The notes beneath the pieces are model-generated. The model had not been told where the DNA came from. It worked only from the letters and a program-made list of their open reading frames with translations, and searched no databases. Positions 9,070 through 17,467 of a DNA stretch of 64,000 nt are shown here, piece by piece. Every line of letters starts with the position of its first letter. Positions within the stretch are counted from its first letter, which is position 1. The stretch is from DASYPQ01 sp041488095 (GTDB lineage Bacteria; Planctomycetota; UBA1135; GCA-002686595): positions 20,180 through 84,179 of the forward strand of contig JBGPOP010000020.1 in the NCBI GenBank assembly GCA_041488095.1, in the 5' to 3' direction. Made by a program: the position numbers and the translations under genes.

Positions 9070-9075
9070 TAGGAT
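9070..9075 (+). promoter_or_regulatory. Candidate -10 element (TAGGAT) upstream of pdxJ
   Basis: A TAGGAT hexamer ends 19 bases before the pdxJ ATG. No Shine-Dalgarno sequence is visible between it and the start codon. Comparable hexamers occur close upstream of several other genes here. No convincing -35 box is seen. Assigning a promoter from this alone is an inference. Confidence 0.4.
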
Positions 9076-9094
9076 CGGCGCCCTCCGCGAACCG

Positions 9095-9841
9095 ATGCCC
9101 AGGCTCCACGTGAACGTCGACCACATCGCCACCCTGCGAGAGGCGCGGCGCGAGTCCATCCCCGACCCGGTAGCCTGGGCGCTCGCGGCAGAGAAAGCCG
9201 GCGCTCAAGGGATCACCTGCCACCTGCGCAAGGACCGGCGCCACATCCAGGACGAGGACGTGCGCAGGTTGCGCGCGCAGCTCGCGACGCGCTTGAACCT
9301 CGAGACCAGCCTGGAGCGCGAGATCGTCGCTTTCGCACGCAAGATCCGTCCCCACGCCGTGTGCATCGTGCCGGAGAACCGCCAGGAAGTGACGACCGAG
9401 GGTGGCCTGGACGTGGTCGCGGAGCGCCGCCGTCTCTTGCGCGCGATCCCCGAGCTCGCCGGGGTCGGTGCGGAGGTCAGCCTGTTCGTCGACCCCGATC
9501 TGCGCCAGATCCGCGCTGCGTCGGAGGTCGGAGCGCTGTTCGTCGAGTTGCACACGGGCAGATATGCCAACGCCCACGGCACGCGGCGTCGCCACGAGCT
9601 CGCGCGCCTGCGGACCGCGGCGGTGTTCGCACACGAGCACGGGCTGCGAGTCAACGCCGGCCACGGGCTCGACTACGACAACGTCCGCCCGGTTGCCGCA
9701 CTGCCGCACGTCGAGGAGTTGAACATCGGCTTCGCAATCGTCGCGCGCTCTCTCGACGTCGGCGTGCACCAGGCCGTCCACCACATGGCGGTCCTCGTGC
9801 GCGGCCATCATGCAGCGCGCAGCGGAGGAGGTGGGCGATGA
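9095..9841 (+). CDS. pdxJ: Pyridoxine 5'-phosphate synthase
   Basis: Condenses 3-amino-2-oxopropyl phosphate with deoxyxylulose 5-phosphate to give pyridoxine 5'-phosphate, in the DXP-dependent vitamin B6 route. The 248-residue protein begins MPRLHVNVDHIATLREAR with Asn7, Asp9 and His10 at the known family positions, and retains CHLRKDRRHIQ, VELHTGRYAN, VNAGHGLDYDN and the C-terminal ELNIGFAIV. The ATG at 9095 fits the conserved N-terminus. Its stop overlaps the dapA start (ATGA at 9838-9841), so the two are probably one transcription unit. Confidence 0.96.
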   Translation: MPRLHVNVDHIATLREARRESIPDPVAWALAAEKAGAQGITCHLRKDRRHIQDEDVRRLRAQLATRLNLETSLEREIVAFARKIRPHAVCIVPENRQEVTTEGGLDVVAERRRLLRAIPELAGVGAEVSLFVDPDLRQIRAASEVGALFVELHTGRYANAHGTRRRHELARLRTAAVFAHEHGLRVNAGHGLDYDNVRPVAALPHVEELNIGFAIVARSLDVGVHQAVHHMAVLVRGHHAARSGGGGR

Positions 9842-10734
9842 TCGAGCGGCACCCGCGCTGCCGCTTCCAGGGCAGCTACGTCGCGCTGCCGACGCCGTTC
9901 CGCGAGGGCAAGCTCGATCTGGAGGCCTTCCGAAAGCTGATCGACTGGCACGCAGCGCGCGGGACGGACGGCATCGTCGTCGCCGGCACGACCGGGGAGG
10001 GCGCGACGCTGACCGAGGACGAGCGATCGAAGCTGTTCGAGGCGGCCGTCGCGCATGCGCGCGGGCGATTCCCGGTGATCGCCGGAGTCGGGACGAACTG
10101 CACGCGAACGACGGTCGAGTACGCCAGGGCGGCTGTGGCCAACCGGGTGGATGGCCTGCTGGTCGTCACTCCCTACTACAACAAGCCCGGCCGCCGGGGC
10201 CTCGTGCTGCACTTCAGTGCGGTTGCCGAGGCCGTCGGCGCGCCGATCGTTCTCTACAACGTGCCCTCTCGAACGGGCATCGACATGGCGCCGGAAGTCG
10301 TGGCCGAGGTCGGGAGGCGCTTCCCCCATGTCGTGGCCGTCAAGGAGGCGCTGCCTTCGACCGAGCGAGTGAAGCGACTGGTCGATGAGACCGACGTCGC
10401 CGTGCTGTGCGGTGAGGACGCATCGATCGCCGACTTCATGGAGTTGGGGGCTGTGGGCGTGATCGGTGTCGTCAACAACGTGGTTCCGGAGAAGGTGGCC
10501 GCGCTCGTGCGCGAATCCGCTCCGGGTGGCGACTCGGTGCGAGCAGCCGGGCTGGTCGAGGAGATCGCGCCCCTCGTTCGGGACTTGTTCATCGAATCGA
10601 ACCCCGTGCCGGTGAAGGCGGCGCTCGCGATGCTCGGCCTGTGCCGCGACGAGGTCCGCCTGCCGCTGGCGCTGATGGAAGAAGCGAACCAGAGGAAGCT
10701 CGAGGCCACGCTGAAGGCCTGCGGGATGCTATGA
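9838..10734 (+). CDS. dapA: 4-hydroxy-tetrahydrodipicolinate synthase
   Basis: Condenses pyruvate with aspartate semialdehyde, the first committed step to diaminopimelate and lysine. The 298-residue TIM-barrel protein has GTTGEGATLT (Thr51/Thr52), the YYNKP loop, Tyr140 in VLYNVPSRTG and the Schiff-base Lys169 in VVAVKEA. Other NAL-superfamily lyases look similar, but the GTTGE and NVPSRTG motifs favour DapA. It follows pdxJ with a 4-base overlap and converges on pcm with a 49-base gap. lysA and a DapB-like gene occur together at 39.6-42 kb. Confidence 0.93.
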   Translation: MIERHPRCRFQGSYVALPTPFREGKLDLEAFRKLIDWHAARGTDGIVVAGTTGEGATLTEDERSKLFEAAVAHARGRFPVIAGVGTNCTRTTVEYARAAVANRVDGLLVVTPYYNKPGRRGLVLHFSAVAEAVGAPIVLYNVPSRTGIDMAPEVVAEVGRRFPHVVAVKEALPSTERVKRLVDETDVAVLCGEDASIADFMELGAVGVIGVVNNVVPEKVAALVRESAPGGDSVRAAGLVEEIAPLVRDLFIESNPVPVKAALAMLGLCRDEVRLPLALMEEANQRKLEATLKACGML

Positions 10735-10783
10735 CGGATGCGGCCGATGCCCGGTGGACACGGTCGCCGGTCCGTCCGCGGTC

Positions 10784-11575
10784 CTAGCGCTGTATTGCCT
10801 CTCCACCGGTCATCGGCACGAAACGCACCGGTGCGAGAGGCTCGCTCTCCATCGCACCATCCTCGCGTTTCCGGACCAGCAGGAGGCGCTGGGAGGACGG
10901 GTCGGGACCGATCGGGATGCTCATCCTCCCGCCTACCCTCAGCTGCTCGAACAGCCTCTTGGGCACATGATCGGGAGCCGCCGTGACGATCACCGCGTCG
11001 AAGGAACCCTCCTCCGGCCAGCCGGCCCAGCCGTCGCCCGTGCGGCAACGGATGGTTCGGTAGCCGTGCTGCTCGAAAGTCTCTTGCGCGCTCGCCGCCA
11101 GGTCGGGGACGATCTCGATGGTCCACACGTTCGACGTGATCTCGGATAGCACCGCCGCCTGGTAGCCCGAGCCCGTGCCGATCTCGAGCACCCTGGAATC
11201 GGGCTGTAGCTCGAGCGCCTCGGTCATCAGCGCGACGATGTAGGGCTGTGATATCGCCTGCCGCTGACCGATCGGCAGCGCATCGTCGAGGTAGGCGTCG
11301 TCTTGCAGCCACGTCGGCACGAACCAGTGGCGCGGCACGTCGCGCACGGCCTGGAGGACGCGTGGATCGCGGATGCCGCGCCCGGCGAGCACGCCGACGA
11401 GACGCGAGCGCTCCGCGTTGCGCTCCGCAGTTCGCGGGCGGCCCGAGGCTGCCGCAGCATCGGACGGCGACGGCACCTCGCGGCCAGCGCTCGAGCGACC
11501 CATCGCCGTGGCGAGGAACGCGAGCCATTCGGCTCGGAGCGCGGCGTCCGGATCGGGAGGGAGCGTGGCAACCAT
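10784..11575 (-). CDS. pcm: Protein-L-isoaspartate O-methyltransferase
   Basis: Methylates isoaspartyl residues in aged proteins so that they can revert to aspartate. The 263-residue protein has the family block RDVPRHWFVP, QAISQPYIVALM, and the SAM motif VLEIGTGSGYQAAVLSEI, followed by VTAAPDHVP and GGRMSIPIG. The first 50 residues are an unconserved Ala/Ser-rich extension and a later start is possible. It is divergent from clpB across 168 bases. Both genes deal with damaged proteins, but a shared regulation is only a guess. Confidence 0.93.
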   Translation of the reverse strand: MVATLPPDPDAALRAEWLAFLATAMGRSSAGREVPSPSDAAAASGRPRTAERNAERSRLVGVLAGRGIRDPRVLQAVRDVPRHWFVPTWLQDDAYLDDALPIGQRQAISQPYIVALMTEALELQPDSRVLEIGTGSGYQAAVLSEITSNVWTIEIVPDLAASAQETFEQHGYRTIRCRTGDGWAGWPEEGSFDAVIVTAAPDHVPKRLFEQLRVGGRMSIPIGPDPSSQRLLLVRKREDGAMESEPLAPVRFVPMTGGEAIQR

Positions 11576-11743
11576 CTTAGGGAGCCCACCCCGGGAGATG
11601 CGGATGCACGATTGGCAGCATGGCCGTCAATGTGGCAGGAAAGGGGTCCTACGTGCCTCTGGACGGCGATGGTTCGCGGGGTAGTTGGCCCGGGCGGCCC
11701 GGCATGAGGCTTGCCCTTCGCGCGCACCCCCAGAGGTCGCACC

Positions 11744-14317
11744 ATGCAAGACTCGTACACGCGCAAGTCCCAGGAAGTGATCGCGACCGCGCAGGAAGCG
11801 GCCCGATTCGCCCAGCATCCCGAGCTGACTCCGCTCCATCTCGCCGCGGCGCTCCTGGCGGAGCCCGAGGGCGCGATGGCTGCGATCCTGCGCAAGCTCG
11901 ACGTCGATCCGCGCGCCCTTGGCGCCGAGATCGATCAACACATCGCGAAGCTCCCACGCCAGAGTGGAGGTCAGCTCGGCGTGTCGCGCAACCTTCAGGA
12001 AGCCCTCGTCGAGGCGTCCTCGTCTGCACGACAGGCGGGCGACCAGTTCGTCTCGACCGAGCACCTGCTCCTGGCGCTGGCGAAGAAGGGCGGGCCGGAG
12101 ATCCAGGGCCTGTTCTCGGCCCGCAAGATCCGACCCGAGCGCGTCGAGGCGGCGCTCGAAGAGGTCCGCGGCGGAAAGAAAGTGAACACGCCCGAGCCCG
12201 AAGCGACGTTCGAGGCGCTGAAGAAATACGCGCGGGACCTGACTGCCGAGGCCGCCGCCGGCAAGCTCGATCCGGTCATCGGCCGCGACGTCGAGATCCG
12301 GCGCGTGATGCAAGTGCTCTCGCGCCGCCGGAAGAACAATCCCGTGCTCATCGGCGACCCGGGAGTCGGCAAGACCGCGATCGTCGAGGGACTCGCCAAC
12401 CGCATCATCGCCGGAGACGTGCCCGAGGGCCTGAAGAACAAGCGGGTCATGGCGCTCGATCTCGGCGGCCTCTTGGCCGGAGCGAAGTACCGCGGAGAGT
12501 TCGAGGAGCGACTGAAGGCCGTGTTGGCCGAGGTCGCCGGAGCGGGCGGTTCCATCATTCTCTTCATCGACGAGCTGCACACCCTGGTTGGAGCAGGCGG
12601 CGCCGAAGGGGCGGTCGACGCTGCGAACATGCTCAAGCCTGCGCTCGCGCGAGGCGAGCTCCATTGCGTCGGCGCGACCACACTCGACGAGTATCGCAAG
12701 CACATCGAGAAGGACGCCGCCCTGGAGCGACGCTTCCTGCCGGTTCTGGTCGGCGAGCCCAGCGTGGAGGACACGATCGCCATCCTGCGCGGTCTCAAGG
12801 AACGCTACGAGGTCCACCACGGCGTCAGGATCCTCGACGAAGCCCTGGTCGCCGCTGCTCGCCTCGCGAGCCGGCACATCTCCGATCGCTTCATGCCCGA
12901 CAAGGCGATCGACTGCGTGGACGAGGCGGCGGCGCAGCTGCGTTTGGCGATCGACTCGCTGCCGCCCGAGCTCGACACGGTGGATCGACGGATCCGTCAG
13001 ATCGAGATCGAGCGCACAGCGCTCGTCAAGGAGGAGGACGCGCAGGCGAACAAGCGCATCCAGGGCATCGCCGCCGAGTTGGCGGACCTGAACGAGCAGG
13101 CCCGCGCGCTGCGCGCACGCTGGCAGACCGAGAAGGACCTGATCACCTCGATCCGTGCGGGCAAACTGCGCATCGAGAGCCTGCGCGAGGAGTCCGCGCG
13201 CAAGGAGCGGGAAGGCGACTACGGGCGCGTCGCGGCGATCCGTTACGGCGAGCTGCCGCAGGCGCAGAAGGACTTCGAGGCCTCCGAGAAAAGGCTCGAC
13301 GATGCGCAGAGGGCCGGCGCGCTGCTCCCCGAAGCCGTCGACGCAGAGATGATCGCGCAAGTGATCAGCCGCTGGACGGGCATCCCGGCCGCAAAGCTGC
13401 TCGAGACCGAGCGCGAGAAGCTCATCCAGATGGAAGAGCGACTGTCCGAGCGAGTCGTGGGTCAGCCGCATGCGATCGAAGCCATCAGCCAGGCCGTCCG
13501 CCGCGCGCGCGCCGGCCTGCAGGAGACGACACGGCCCCTGGGCTCGTTCCTCCTGCTCGGTCCCACCGGCGTCGGCAAGACGGAGCTGGCCCGTGCGCTG
13601 GCCGAATTCCTCTTCGACGACGAGAAGAGCATGGTGAGGCTCGACATGAGCGAGTACATGGAGAAGCATGCGACCAGCCGCATGATCGGCGCGCCGCCGG
13701 GCTACATCGGCTACGAAGAGGGCGGCGCGTTGACCGAGGCCGTGCGACGCAAGCCGCACTGTGTGATCCTGCTCGACGAGGTCGAGAAGGCGCACCCCGA
13801 TGTGCTCAATGTGTTGCTCCAGATCCTCGACGAGGGCCGCCTCACCGACGGCCAGGGCCGCACGGTCGATTTCACCCAGACGCTCGTGCTCATGACGAGC
13901 AACCTGCGGCGCGAAGACCAGGTGCGCGAGTTCTTCCGCCCCGAGCTCGTCAACCGGCTCGACGAGATCCTGGTCTTCAATCCGCTCTCACCCGCACAGA
14001 TCCGCTCGATCGTCGAGATCCAGCTCCAGAGGCTGCAGAAGCACCTCAGCGAGCAGGAGATCCGCCTCGATCTGACGGCGAGCGCGAAGGACAAGCTCGC
14101 CGAAGAAGGCTACAGCCCCGAATTCGGCGCGCGTCCGCTCAAGCGCGCGATCCAGAAGCACGTCCAGAACCTCCTCGCCGATGCGATCCTCACGAGCAAG
14201 ATCAAGCCGGGCGAGAAAGCCGTGATCGACGTCTCCAATGGGCGGTTCTGGATCAGCACGGCAAGCGGCAAGGGTGTGCGGGAAGACAAGCCGGCCAAGA
14301 CCGGAGCGGGGGCTTGA
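11744..14317 (+). CDS. clpB: ATP-dependent disaggregase ClpB
   Basis: A hexameric AAA+ chaperone that works with DnaK to extract proteins from aggregates. The 857 residues show the Clp N-domain repeats (about 1-145), AAA-1 with Walker A GDPGVGKT (204-211), the coiled-coil M-domain (about 410-530), AAA-2 with GPTGVGKTE (Lys612), and the C-terminal YSPEFGARPLKRAIQ sensor-2 region. The M-domain separates it from ClpA and ClpC. The ATG at 11744 is preceded by AGAGG and matches the MQDSYTRKSQE start of the family. No CIRCE inverted repeat is visible in the 168 bases upstream. The gene ends at a hairpin shared with the converging HU gene. Confidence 0.97.
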   Translation: MQDSYTRKSQEVIATAQEAARFAQHPELTPLHLAAALLAEPEGAMAAILRKLDVDPRALGAEIDQHIAKLPRQSGGQLGVSRNLQEALVEASSSARQAGDQFVSTEHLLLALAKKGGPEIQGLFSARKIRPERVEAALEEVRGGKKVNTPEPEATFEALKKYARDLTAEAAAGKLDPVIGRDVEIRRVMQVLSRRRKNNPVLIGDPGVGKTAIVEGLANRIIAGDVPEGLKNKRVMALDLGGLLAGAKYRGEFEERLKAVLAEVAGAGGSIILFIDELHTLVGAGGAEGAVDAANMLKPALARGELHCVGATTLDEYRKHIEKDAALERRFLPVLVGEPSVEDTIAILRGLKERYEVHHGVRILDEALVAAARLASRHISDRFMPDKAIDCVDEAAAQLRLAIDSLPPELDTVDRRIRQIEIERTALVKEEDAQANKRIQGIAAELADLNEQARALRARWQTEKDLITSIRAGKLRIESLREESARKEREGDYGRVAAIRYGELPQAQKDFEASEKRLDDAQRAGALLPEAVDAEMIAQVISRWTGIPAAKLLETEREKLIQMEERLSERVVGQPHAIEAISQAVRRARAGLQETTRPLGSFLLLGPTGVGKTELARALAEFLFDDEKSMVRLDMSEYMEKHATSRMIGAPPGYIGYEEGGALTEAVRRKPHCVILLDEVEKAHPDVLNVLLQILDEGRLTDGQGRTVDFTQTLVLMTSNLRREDQVREFFRPELVNRLDEILVFNPLSPAQIRSIVEIQLQRLQKHLSEQEIRLDLTASAKDKLAEEGYSPEFGARPLKRAIQKHVQNLLADAILTSKIKPGEKAVIDVSNGRFWISTASGKGVREDKPAKTGAGA

Positions 14318-14354
14318 TCCTCTCGCGCCCACCGCCGACGATCGAACCCCAAGA

Positions 14355-14394
14355 AAGGCCGCCGCCCCCCGCGATCGGGATGGGCGGCGGCCTT
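14355..14394. terminator. Hairpin between convergent clpB and HU genes
   Basis: A perfect 12-bp inverted repeat (AAGGCCGCCGCC / GGCGGCGGCCTT) with a 16-base loop lies 37 bases after the clpB stop and 24 bases from the HU stop. The arms begin and end with A/T bases (AA and TT), and the + strand continues GAGTTT. There is no long T tract. A bidirectional terminator is the natural reading for its position. Confidence 0.75.
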
Positions 14395-14418
14395 GAGTTT
14401 GGCTGCGCGAGTCGAATG

Positions 14419-14769
14419 CTAGACCATGGCCTTGAGGGCTTTCATGGGGCGGATCTTGATCACGTTCTTGGCGGGCTTCGCCTTGAACATCATCTCCTGG
14501 CCCGTGAACGGGTTGACGCCCTTGCGCGCGGGCGTCGCGGGCTTCTTCTTGACGGTGATCTTCATCATGCCCGCGATGTTGCACACGCCAGGGCCCGTCT
14601 TGCCGAGGTCGGCGGCCAGCATGCGCGACACCGTGTCGAAGACGGCGACGACCTGCTTGCGCGACAGCTCGGTGTTCGATGCGATCGTCGAGTAGAACTC
14701 GCCCTTGGTGCGGGGCTTGGATGCGGGACTGATCTTCTTGGCTTTGGTGGTAATCATCTTCTTCGCCAT
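14419..14769 (-). CDS. HU-family histone-like DNA-binding protein
   Basis: A 116-residue basic protein of the HU/IHF fold. After a Lys/Ser-rich N-terminal extension of about 22 residues (MAKKMITTKAKK...), the helical part KGEFYSTIASNTELSRKQVVAVFDTVSRML and the beta-arm region KKPATPARKGVNPFTGQEM follow; RKGVNPFTGQE is the hallmark DNA-minor-groove arm. It probably compacts or bends DNA as a dimer. The extended N-terminus and the methionine-rich MMKI/EMMF segments differ from standard 90-residue HU. The start is supported by CGGAG upstream. A short inverted repeat lies in the 5' leader (14790-14808). Confidence 0.92.
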   Translation of the reverse strand: MAKKMITTKAKKISPASKPRTKGEFYSTIASNTELSRKQVVAVFDTVSRMLAADLGKTGPGVCNIAGMMKITVKKKPATPARKGVNPFTGQEMMFKAKPAKNVIKIRPMKALKAMV

Positions 14770-15231
14770 CGGGTTCTCCGGGTTGGGGGTCGAGGCTCCC
14801 TACCTCGACTGAGGGACTTTCTAGGGGATTCTGGCGGGATTGCCGACAGCGAGGAAGCCGTCCGGACCTGGAATTGTCCAGTTTTCCTCGGGTTTTTTAG
14901 TGGTTTTCGCGGGGCGGGCCGCGTCCTGGGGCTCGATCCGCACCCCGTGCGCCCATCCCGGCGGGCCAGGACACCTGGCCCAGGCCCTCGCGGACTTCGG
15001 GGACCGGGCTGTCATCGGGCGCCTCCGCGCCGAAGGCCAGCCGCCCAAGAAGAACCTAGGAAGCCGTGCGCGACGCCGGCGAGTCAGGCACCGGGGGACT
15101 GGCATATGGAGTCATGGCGCCTGCCGCCGCAGTCCGATCGAGGGTCAGGAGGACTCCAGCTCCTCACCCTCGCCATTCCGGACCTCAATATACTTGCGAG
15201 TATAATACGCGCGCGTATAGCCTCCCCCACC
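14770..15231. other. 462-base intergenic region between divergent HU and ATPase genes
   Basis: No convincing gene is seen. It contains the HU leader with a 6-bp inverted repeat (TCGAGG/CCTCGA, 14790-14808), a small hairpin CTGGA-ATTG-TCCAG followed by TTTT (14868-14884) and a T-rich patch to about 14905, then GC-rich sequence, and finally the AT-rich palindromic elements at 15189-15218 next to the ATPase gene. Short open frames here have the skewed Arg/Pro composition of GC-rich noise. Confidence 0.6.
15189..15218 (+). promoter_or_regulatory. AT-rich promoter/operator with nested palindromes before the ATPase gene
   Basis: Thirty bases with clearly lower GC than their surroundings. They hold TATAC and GTATA arms (15189-15193 and 15200-15204), a consensus TATAAT (15201-15206) and a perfect 14-bp palindrome ATACGCGCGCGTAT (15205-15218), ending 13 bases before the ATG. 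No clear -35 box is seen at the right distance. The overlap of a -10 hexamer with two dyad elements suggests a repressor-controlled promoter. The binding protein is unknown; autoregulation by the gene products is only a possibility. Confidence 0.55.
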
Positions 15232-16581
15232 ATGTTCATCGGTCGCCAGGGGGAGACCCGCGTCCTGGAGGAGCTCGCCGACTCGGGAAAACCTGAGCTC
15301 TTCGTGCTCTACGGCAGGCGGCGAGTCGGCAAGACCGAGTTGCTCCAGCAATTCTGTCGCGGCCGTCGCGCGGTCTACTTCCTGGCCGCCCAGGTGCGCG
15401 AGAAGGACAACCTGCGTGCCTTCCGCGACGCGATCGTGGAGTGCCTCGAGGACCCGCTCGCCGGCAGCGTCGAGTTCCCGGACTGGACGGCTGCTCTGCA
15501 GTTCATCGCCGAACGCGACCAGGAGGAGCGCCTGATCGTGGTGCTCGACGAGTTCCCCTACCTCTGCGAGGCCAGCCCGGGGCTGCCCTCGGAGATCCAG
15601 CGTTTCTGGGACACGCGCGGGAAGCGCAGCCGTCTGATGCTGGTGCTGTGCGGAAGCCAGATCTCCTTCATGGAGCAGGAGGTGCTGGCCGAACGGTCGC
15701 CGCTCTTCGGGCGCCGCACCGCGCAGCGGCGGCTCGAGCCCCTGGCTCCCGCGGACGCGCTGGCCTTCTTCCCGGGATGGAAGATGCGCGAGCGGTTGCT
15801 CGCCTACGCGATCCTCGGCGGGATGCCGGCGTACCTGGGGCGCTTCGACGACGGCCGATCGCTTCAGGAGAACCTGATGCGCGAGTGCCTGCGACCGGAA
15901 GGCTACCTGTTCGACGAGGTCCAATTCCTGCTGCGCTCCGAGCTGACGAACCCCGCCACCTACAACAGCATCCTGGCCGCGGTCGCGCGCGGCGTCGACA
16001 AGGTCGGAGACATCGCGCTCTCGGTCGGCGTCGACTCGGCCCACGCGAACAAGTACCTCTCGACGCTGCGCGAGCTGCGCCTGGTCGAACGCGATGTCCC
16101 GCTGACCGATCCCGATCCGCTGCGCTCGCGACGCGGGACCTACCGGATCGCGGACCGGTTCCTGGCCTTCCACTTCCGCCACATCCAGCCTCATGTGAGC
16201 CTGATCCACGCGGGACGAGGGGCCAGGGTGCTCGAGGAATTCGTCGAGCCCGACTTCGCGCGTCTCCTCGACGAAGCGCGCGTGGAATTCGTGCTCGCGC
16301 ACTTGAAGAGCGAGGCGGCGGAGGTGATCGATGAGGAGATCGTCGAGGTCGGGCGATTCACGGGCCTGTTCGTGCGCGCGGTCGCAAGGACGGCCTCGGG
16401 TCGGGTGGTCGCGGCGATCGTCGAGCCGGAGGGCGGGCAACCGACGGGGGCACTGGAAGAGGAGCTCGGCGAGTTGACCGAAGCGCTCGGGTCGAGGATC
16501 GAAAAGCTCGTCTACGCGATGACCGAGGATGCGCAGCGGCCGGTACGGGTCGAGCGCGTGCCGGAGGGAAGGCTCATCTGA
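15232..16581 (+). CDS. ATPase_2/DUF234-type AAA ATPase of unknown role
   Basis: A 449-residue STAND-like P-loop ATPase. The N-terminus reads MFIGRQGE, Walker A is YGRRRVGKTEL (Lys34-Thr35), and Walker B is LIVVLDEFPYL (Asp106-Glu107), the signature of the archaeal-type ATPase_2 family. A winged-helix-like middle (about 235-290) precedes the FLAFHFRHI block typical of DUF234 C-terminal domains, which resemble nucleases or their remnants. Members are common in archaea and scattered in bacteria; their function is not established. The stop overlaps the next ATG (TGATG). The palindromic promoter next to it and the patchy family distribution would fit a horizontally moving module, which is inference. 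Confidence 0.85.
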   Translation: MFIGRQGETRVLEELADSGKPELFVLYGRRRVGKTELLQQFCRGRRAVYFLAAQVREKDNLRAFRDAIVECLEDPLAGSVEFPDWTAALQFIAERDQEERLIVVLDEFPYLCEASPGLPSEIQRFWDTRGKRSRLMLVLCGSQISFMEQEVLAERSPLFGRRTAQRRLEPLAPADALAFFPGWKMRERLLAYAILGGMPAYLGRFDDGRSLQENLMRECLRPEGYLFDEVQFLLRSELTNPATYNSILAAVARGVDKVGDIALSVGVDSAHANKYLSTLRELRLVERDVPLTDPDPLRSRRGTYRIADRFLAFHFRHIQPHVSLIHAGRGARVLEEFVEPDFARLLDEARVEFVLAHLKSEAAEVIDEEIVEVGRFTGLFVRAVARTASGRVVAAIVEPEGGQPTGALEEELGELTEALGSRIEKLVYAMTEDAQRPVRVERVPEGRLI

Positions 16582-16916
16582 TGGCGGTCGACGAGCGCTT
16601 CCAGGAGTACTTCGCCGCCTTGGACCGGTCCGGTCACGAGGACCATTGCTATCTGTGCCGCCGCACCCCGGCCGAAGTGAAGCGGTTCTTCGGCTTCGGC
16701 GAGGACGGTGTGCCGTTGGAAGCGCAACGGCACGGCCTGGAGGACGTCGTGCTCGCCGAGACCGACATCATGAGCTACCGCGGGCTGCGGCCCGTGTGCG
16801 CGGTGTGCCAGCTCAACCTCGACGCGATCTTCATGCTCGGAGAGCACGAGGTGCTCCACGAGCTGATCCGGGAGATGGAGGAGCGTCGCGAGTACCTCTG
16901 GCCGCCCCAGGCTTGA
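16581..16916 (+). CDS. Small double-CxxC protein coupled to the ATPase gene
   Basis: An unrecognised 111-residue protein. Two CxxC pairs, Cys23/Cys26 (CYLC) and Cys73/Cys76 (CAVC), could bind one zinc ion. Between them are KRFFGFGEDG and a short acidic helix; the C-terminus is a charged helix (HELIREMEERREYL). It overlaps the ATPase stop codon by one base (TGATG), so it is probably translated by reinitiation and may be a partner or regulator of that ATPase. An HNH-type nuclease was considered because of the CxxC spacing, but no His-Asn-His signature is visible. Confidence 0.75.
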   Translation: MAVDERFQEYFAALDRSGHEDHCYLCRRTPAEVKRFFGFGEDGVPLEAQRHGLEDVVLAETDIMSYRGLRPVCAVCQLNLDAIFMLGEHEVLHELIREMEERREYLWPPQA

Positions 16917-17024
16917 GAGGTTAGGATGCTCGTTCGCTTCGCAGGAGCGGCCCGGCAGAGCCGGCGCAGGGTTTCCTGGAAGCAACCGATCCGGCCAGAC
17001 TCCCAGCGAAAACGACGGAGAGCC

Positions 17025-17435
17025 ATGTACGATCCCGATCTCGTCCAACCGATGCGCGAAGAAGTGACCCGCCTCGGCATCAAGGAGTTGCTGACCCCTC
17101 AGGAGGTCGAGGCCGCCGTGAAGCAGCCCGGCACAACGCTGGTCTTCGTCAACTCCGTGTGCGGATGTGCCGCGGGCGGCGCTCGGCCGGGGTTGCGCCT
17201 CTCGTTGATGCACAAGAAGAAGCCTGATCGAATCGTCAGCGTCTTCGCGGGCATGGAGACCCAGGCGGTCGAGAAGGCGCGCGAGTATTTCAGACCCTAC
17301 CGCCCCAGCTCGCCGCAGATCGCGCTGCTGAAGGATGGCAAGCTCGTCAAGATGATCCAGCGCCAGGACATCGAAGGGAAGGAGCCGGCGATGGTCGCCA
17401 AGGACCTGACCGAGGCCTTCGACAAGTTCTGCTAG
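17025..17435 (+). CDS. brxA: BrxA/BrxB-family bacilliredoxin
   Basis: A 136-residue thioredoxin-fold protein of the YphP/BrxA family, which removes bacillithiol from S-bacillithiolated proteins in Firmicutes and relatives. It has the unusual Cys46-Gly-Cys48 redox motif in VNSVCGCAAGGARP, MYDPDLVQPMREE at the start and the ending DLTEAFDKFC. Whether this organism makes bacillithiol cannot be judged from the window; related proteins occur in species that use other thiols. The ATG is preceded by CGGAG at good spacing. A TAGGAT hexamer lies about 100 bases upstream at 16922-16927. Confidence 0.93.
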   Translation: MYDPDLVQPMREEVTRLGIKELLTPQEVEAAVKQPGTTLVFVNSVCGCAAGGARPGLRLSLMHKKKPDRIVSVFAGMETQAVEKAREYFRPYRPSSPQIALLKDGKLVKMIQRQDIEGKEPAMVAKDLTEAFDKFC

Positions 17436-17467
17436 GGAGCCCAGGAGCCGCGTCGCGGCACGCGACG

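Noticed and set aside
11576..11743. A CIRCE or heat-shock sigma element upstream of clpB
   Set aside because: Neither the TTAGCACTC/GAGTGCTAA repeat nor a convincing sigma-32 pattern is present.
11747..13795. A long minus-strand open frame opposite clpB
   Set aside because: ClpB is certain on the + strand over its full length; the reverse frame has no motif or ribosome-binding site.
14840..15205. Open frame of about 120 codons between HU and the ATPase gene
   Set aside because: Composition resembles GC-rich noise, no ribosome-binding site or domain, and it runs into the palindromic promoter region.
17025..17435. BrxA as a sign of a BREX phage-defence system
   Set aside because: The name is shared by chance. 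The CGC motif and thioredoxin-like size identify a bacilliredoxin, and no BREX gene (pglX, pglZ, brxC) is near.
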